Shown here in pieces: positions 61,398 to 64,000 of a stretch of DNA of 64,000 nucleotides. The translations under genes were made by a program, and so were the position numbers. Within the stretch, counting starts at the first letter, position 1, and the number at the start of each line of letters is the position of its first letter. A model generated the notes under the pieces. It was not told where the DNA came from. It was given only the letters and a program-made list of their open reading frames with translations, and did not search any database. The stretch comes from Paracoccus isoporae (GTDB lineage: Bacteria > Pseudomonadota > Alphaproteobacteria > Rhodobacterales > Rhodobacteraceae). The stretch lies in the NCBI RefSeq assembly GCF_900101865.1, contig NZ_FNAH01000002.1, positions 434,001-498,000 on the forward strand, given 5' to 3'.

Positions 61398-61904
61398 ATG
61401 ACCGATTCCGACCGCCTCCCGCATGAAAAGGGCTTCCATGTAAGCTGGGACCAGTTGCACCGGGATGCGCGCGCCCTGGCTTGGCGGCTCGACGGGACCG
61501 AATGGCGCGCCGTGGTGGCGGTGACGCGTGGCGGCATGGTGCCCGCGATGATCGTCGCGCGCGAGCTGGACATCCGCACCATCGACACGATCTCGGTCCG
61601 GTCCTATCGCGGCGTCGCCACGACGGCCGGACAGGGCGACCTGGAGGTGCTGAAAGAGCCCGATGCGGCGCTGATGGGCGACGGCGAGGGGATCCTGGTC
61701 GTGGACGACCTGGTCGATTCCGGTCGCACGCTGGAACTGATCCGCGCCATGTATCCGAAGGCGCATTTCGCGACCGTCTATGCCAAGCCCAAGGGCAAGC
61801 CGATCGTTCAGAGCTATGTGACCGAGGTCAGCCAGGACACGTGGATATTCTTCCCCTGGGACATGGCGCTGCAATATGTGCGGCCCTATCGCGGCGACGA
61901 CTGA
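61398..61904 (+). CDS. gpt: Xanthine phosphoribosyltransferase
   Basis: A type I PRTase of 168 residues that salvages xanthine or guanine with PRPP. The PRPP loop is [14 protein letters not shown] near residues 99-112, and the R-G-G-M-V-P-A segment (pyrophosphate loop) is near residue 44. The length and the [10 protein letters not shown]-terminus match bacterial Gpt. It follows the LysE gene by 8 bp on the same strand, so fabI-lysE-gpt may be one transcript. Confidence 0.93.
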   Translation: MTDSDRLPHEKGFHVSWDQLHRDARALAWRLDGTEWRAVVAVTRGGMVPAMIVARELDIRTIDTISVRSYRGVATTAGQGDLEVLKEPDAALMGDGEGILVVDDLVDSGRTLELIRAMYPKAHFATVYAKPKGKPIVQSYVTEVSQDTWIFFPWDMALQYVRPYRGDD

Positions 61905-62068
61905 GAGGCGCGGGCGGGCAGATCGCGCGGCTCAGAATTGCCTGCCCGAACCTGCCAATTCAGCACCAACAAACAAAAGTTAAGAATGGGAACCGAAACT
62001 GCTTGGTGCGGATTGGTTGCGTGATGCGGATGCCCGTCGGCATTCGTGAAACGCTGAGGAGATATCAG

Positions 62069-63034
62069 ATGCGTAAGTTTCTTCTGACCACCGCCCTTGT
62101 GCTCCCGCTTTCGGGCATGGCCTTCGCGCAGGACGCGGACACAGCCGCCGAAGACACCATGGAAGATGCCGCCCAGGCGACTGAAAACGCGGCCGAATCG
62201 GCGGCGGATGCGGCTGGCGACGCGGCGGATGCCGCGGGTGACGCGGCTTCGGACGCGGCCGACGCGACCACCGATGCAGCCGGCGATGCGGCGGATGCCG
62301 CCGGTGACGCCGCGGCGGATGCTGGCGATGCGGCGGAAGACGCTGGCGACGCCGCGGCCGACGCAGCCGACGCCGAGACCGAGACCATGGACGCGGATGC
62401 GACGATGGAGGCCGACTCCGATATGGCGGCCGAAACCGAGATGGAAGGCGACGCTGCCATGGAGGCTGATCCCGCCATGGAAGGCGACGCGGCTGCAGAT
62501 CCGGGCGCCAGTGCCGAATCGATGGACGCCGAAGCCGCGGCTGAAGACGCGGAAGCCGCTGCGATGGAAGCCGAGATGGCCAACAGCGACAAGATCGCCC
62601 GCGAGCAGTCCGGCAACGAGCTGCGCGTTGACTGGATCACCGGCGCCTCGGTCACCTCGCCCGACGGCGACAGCATCGGTGACGTCAACGACATCATCGT
62701 GGACAGCGAAAGCGGCAGCATGATCGCCGCGATCGTCGGTGTGGGTGGTTTCCTGGGCATTGGTGAAAAGCAGATCGCCCTGCCTTGGGACCAGCTCACC
62801 ATCAATTACGACGCCGAGGAAATCACCTCGGAGCTGACTCAGGAAGAAGCCGACGCGGCACCGGAATACGTGTTCCGCGAGCGTGAGAGCGCCCCGGCCC
62901 CGGCTGGCGCGACGGACGGCATGGCGACCGATCCCGCGGCCGATCCGGCGATGGCCCCGGCCGACCCGGCTGCGGCTCCGGCCGATCCGGCTGCGGCAGA
63001 CCCGGCTGCGGAACCGGCGGCTCCGGCCAACTGA
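62069..63034 (+). CDS. Secreted PRC-barrel protein with Ala/Asp heptad repeats
   Basis: A 321-residue exported protein with three parts. The signal peptide is residues 1-20 (cut after A-F-A). Residues about 44-103 are nearly pure Ala, Asp and Gly in a seven-residue pattern (A-A-G-D-A-A-D), followed by a Met/Glu/Ala stretch to about 170. A PRC-barrel domain spans residues 185-245 (G-D-S-I-G-D-V-N-D-I-I-V-D), and an Ala/Pro/Asp tail closes it. The start is certain: GAGGAG lies 7 nt before the ATG. PRC-barrel proteins bind RNA, photosynthetic or cell-division partners; the role here is unknown. A strong terminator follows. Confidence 0.85.
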   Translation: MRKFLLTTALVLPLSGMAFAQDADTAAEDTMEDAAQATENAAESAADAAGDAADAAGDAASDAADATTDAAGDAADAAGDAAADAGDAAEDAGDAAADAADAETETMDADATMEADSDMAAETEMEGDAAMEADPAMEGDAAADPGASAESMDAEAAAEDAEAAAMEAEMANSDKIAREQSGNELRVDWITGASVTSPDGDSIGDVNDIIVDSESGSMIAAIVGVGGFLGIGEKQIALPWDQLTINYDAEEITSELTQEEADAAPEYVFRERESAPAPAGATDGMATDPAADPAMAPADPAAAPADPAAADPAAEPAAPAN

Positions 63035-63057
63035 CCCGGTCGATTGCCGAAGCGATG

Positions 63058-63084
63058 AAGGGCGGCCGCGAGGCCGCCCTTTTT
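63058..63084 (+). terminator. Intrinsic terminator after the PRC-barrel gene
   Basis: A 10-bp perfect stem AAGGGCGGCC/GGCCGCCCTT with a GCGA tetraloop is followed by a run of T (63080-63084). It lies 24 bp past the stop of the PRC-barrel gene and also marks the end of the convergent SDR gene, 24 bp on. Confidence 0.9.
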
Positions 63085-63107
63085 CCATGCCGGTGCCTGT
63101 CCTGGCG

Positions 63108-63752
63108 TCAGAATTTCAGCGTCTGCCCGTCATAGGATTCGAACACCCCGGTCGTCTCCATGCTCAGCGCAGAGAAGCGCTCGACCAGCCCCGACACCGC
63201 CTCATCGACCGAAATATCCGCCGCCTCGCTGCCCATGCGCGTGCGCACCCAGCCGGGATGATAGATCCCGACCGCCACGCCCTCCGGGCGCAGATCCGTT
63301 GCGAGATTGCGGTCAATATTCAGCGCCGCCGCCTTCGAGGCGCGATAGGCCAGGCTGCCGCCCGGCGCGCGCCAGTCCGACCCCATGGCCGAGGAGATGA
63401 TGGCGATGCGTCCGCGCGACTGCCTGATGGCCGGCAGCAGCGCCTCGATGGTAAGGAACACCCCGGTGGCATTCACCGCGAAACTGTCCTGAAACAGCCG
63501 GGCGTCATAACCGCCATCGAGCGGCGCGCCCTTGTCCAGATAGACCCCGGCATTGCAGATCAGCAGATCGACCGGGCCGTCCCCGACCGCCTCGGCCATC
63601 GAAGCGACCGATGCCGGATCGGTGACATCGCAGCCGATCAGATCGCCCGACGGCTCCCGGCTCGTGCCCAGCACCTCCTCGCCGCGCATCGTATATGCGG
63701 ATTTCAGGCCTGCGCCGATGCCCCGATTTGCCCCCGTGATGACGATCCGCAT
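63108..63752 (-). CDS. SDR-family oxidoreductase
   Basis: A short-chain dehydrogenase of 214 residues. The cofactor motif G-A-N-R-G-I-G is near residue 7, the N-A-G-V motif near residue 89, and the catalytic Y-R-A-S-K lies near residue 155. The P-G-W-V-R-T segment follows. The ATG has a GGGAGGT site. It lies 24 bp after trpE on the same strand and may be cotranscribed. Substrate unknown. Confidence 0.9.
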   Translation of the reverse strand: MRIVITGANRGIGAGLKSAYTMRGEEVLGTSREPSGDLIGCDVTDPASVASMAEAVGDGPVDLLICNAGVYLDKGAPLDGGYDARLFQDSFAVNATGVFLTIEALLPAIRQSRGRIAIISSAMGSDWRAPGGSLAYRASKAAALNIDRNLATDLRPEGVAVGIYHPGWVRTRMGSEAADISVDEAVSGLVERFSALSMETTGVFESYDGQTLKF

Positions 63753-63776
63753 GCGATACCTCCCGGATGTGACTGA

Positions 63777-64000
63777 TTAACCATTGCCCCGCACGAATCG
63801 CGCGGCCTCTTCTGCCGCGCGCTGAAGGGCGCGGGCCTTGTTCACGGTTTCCTGGAACTCGGCCTCCGGGTCGCTGTCGAAGACCACGCCGCCGCCCGAC
63901 TGGATATAGAGCTGGCGGTCCTTGATGACCCCGGTGCGCAGCGCGATGCACATATCCATCTCGCCATTGGCCGAGAAATAGCCGACAGCGCCGCCATAGA
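63777..64000 (-). CDS. trpE: Anthranilate synthase component I, 3' end (partial)
   Basis: The last 74 codons of trpE, which makes anthranilate from chorismate in tryptophan synthesis. The visible residues [22 protein letters not shown] and [13 protein letters not shown] are the conserved C-terminal core of the chorismate-binding domain. The remainder lies beyond the window. A paralogue such as PabB is less likely, given the M-D-M-C-I form. Confidence 0.85.
   Translation of the reverse strand, partial: YGGAVGYFSANGEMDMCIALRTGVIKDRQLYIQSGGGVVFDSDPEAEFQETVNKARALQRAAEEAARFVRGNG

Noticed and set aside
61989..61994. GGAACC as the -35 of an EcfG-type stress promoter for the PRC-barrel gene
   Set aside because: No CGTT lies 16-18 bp downstream; the nearest GTT is about 21 bp away.

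Overview
The window reads as chromosomal DNA of an alphaproteobacterium of the order Rhodobacterales, probably Rhodobacteraceae close to Paracoccus. The genus is an impression from gene content, not tested. Supporting signs are the very high GC content, a textbook CtrA cell-cycle regulator next to its inhibitor SciP, LpxI rather than LpxH in the lipid A pathway, and MnmA, LigA and cold-shock proteins of alphaproteobacterial type. No insertion sequence, phage gene, CRISPR array or integrase was seen. Most of the window is housekeeping DNA in short, tightly overlapped operons.

Layout. 1-5.8 kb: the 3' part of a penicillin-acylase-family gene, the pseudouridine salvage pair psuK-psuG, a DUF502 membrane protein, a patatin-like lipase and a tiny membrane protein. 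5.8-13.3 kb: recG-ligA, a repeat-bearing 0.6 kb gap, ctrA, sciP and the divergent mnmA. 13.3-16.5 kb: fabZ-lpxA-lpxI-lpxB (lipid A). 16.6-23.3 kb: a four-gene MoxR/DUF58/BatA-DUF4159/membrane-protein operon. 23.4-27.5 kb: DUF1285 and a hydroxypyruvate-isomerase-like gene, then an lpxD-acyl carrier protein-ketoacyl synthase operon. 27.6-30.1 kb: divergent L,D-transpeptidase and DUF882 peptidase (cell wall). 30.4-34.8 kb: a solute-binding-like protein without signal peptide coupled to a CaiB-type CoA-transferase, a YeiH-type permease and a DsbA/FrnE protein. 35-39.8 kb: cspA, thrS, a glycosyltransferase and a Bcr/CflA exporter.

39.8-50.6 kb is the metabolic centrepiece: a respiratory formate dehydrogenase island. 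fdoG (a selenoprotein interrupted by an in-frame UGA at 50044-50046), fdoH, fdoI, fdhE, selA and selB run as one operon, and fdhD follows on the same strand. The operon therefore carries the Mo/Se enzyme, its maturation factors and two of the selenocysteine-insertion factors. selC and selD were not found here.

50.9-64 kb: an AGE-type sugar epimerase, ychF, a YdeP-type molybdopterin oxidoreductase, pirin, a luciferase-like monooxygenase, tRNA-Pro(UGG), DUF192, a two-domain cold-shock protein, pdxH, fabI, a LysE exporter with no ordinary start codon, a xanthine phosphoribosyltransferase, a secreted Ala/Asp-repeat PRC-barrel protein, an SDR, and the 3' end of trpE.

The least explained items are the CoA-transferase/solute-binding cassette with its palindromic AT-rich upstream region, the ~23.6-bp degenerate tandem repeat upstream of ligA, the lpxD-ACP-KAS operon, and two secreted acidic low-complexity proteins.
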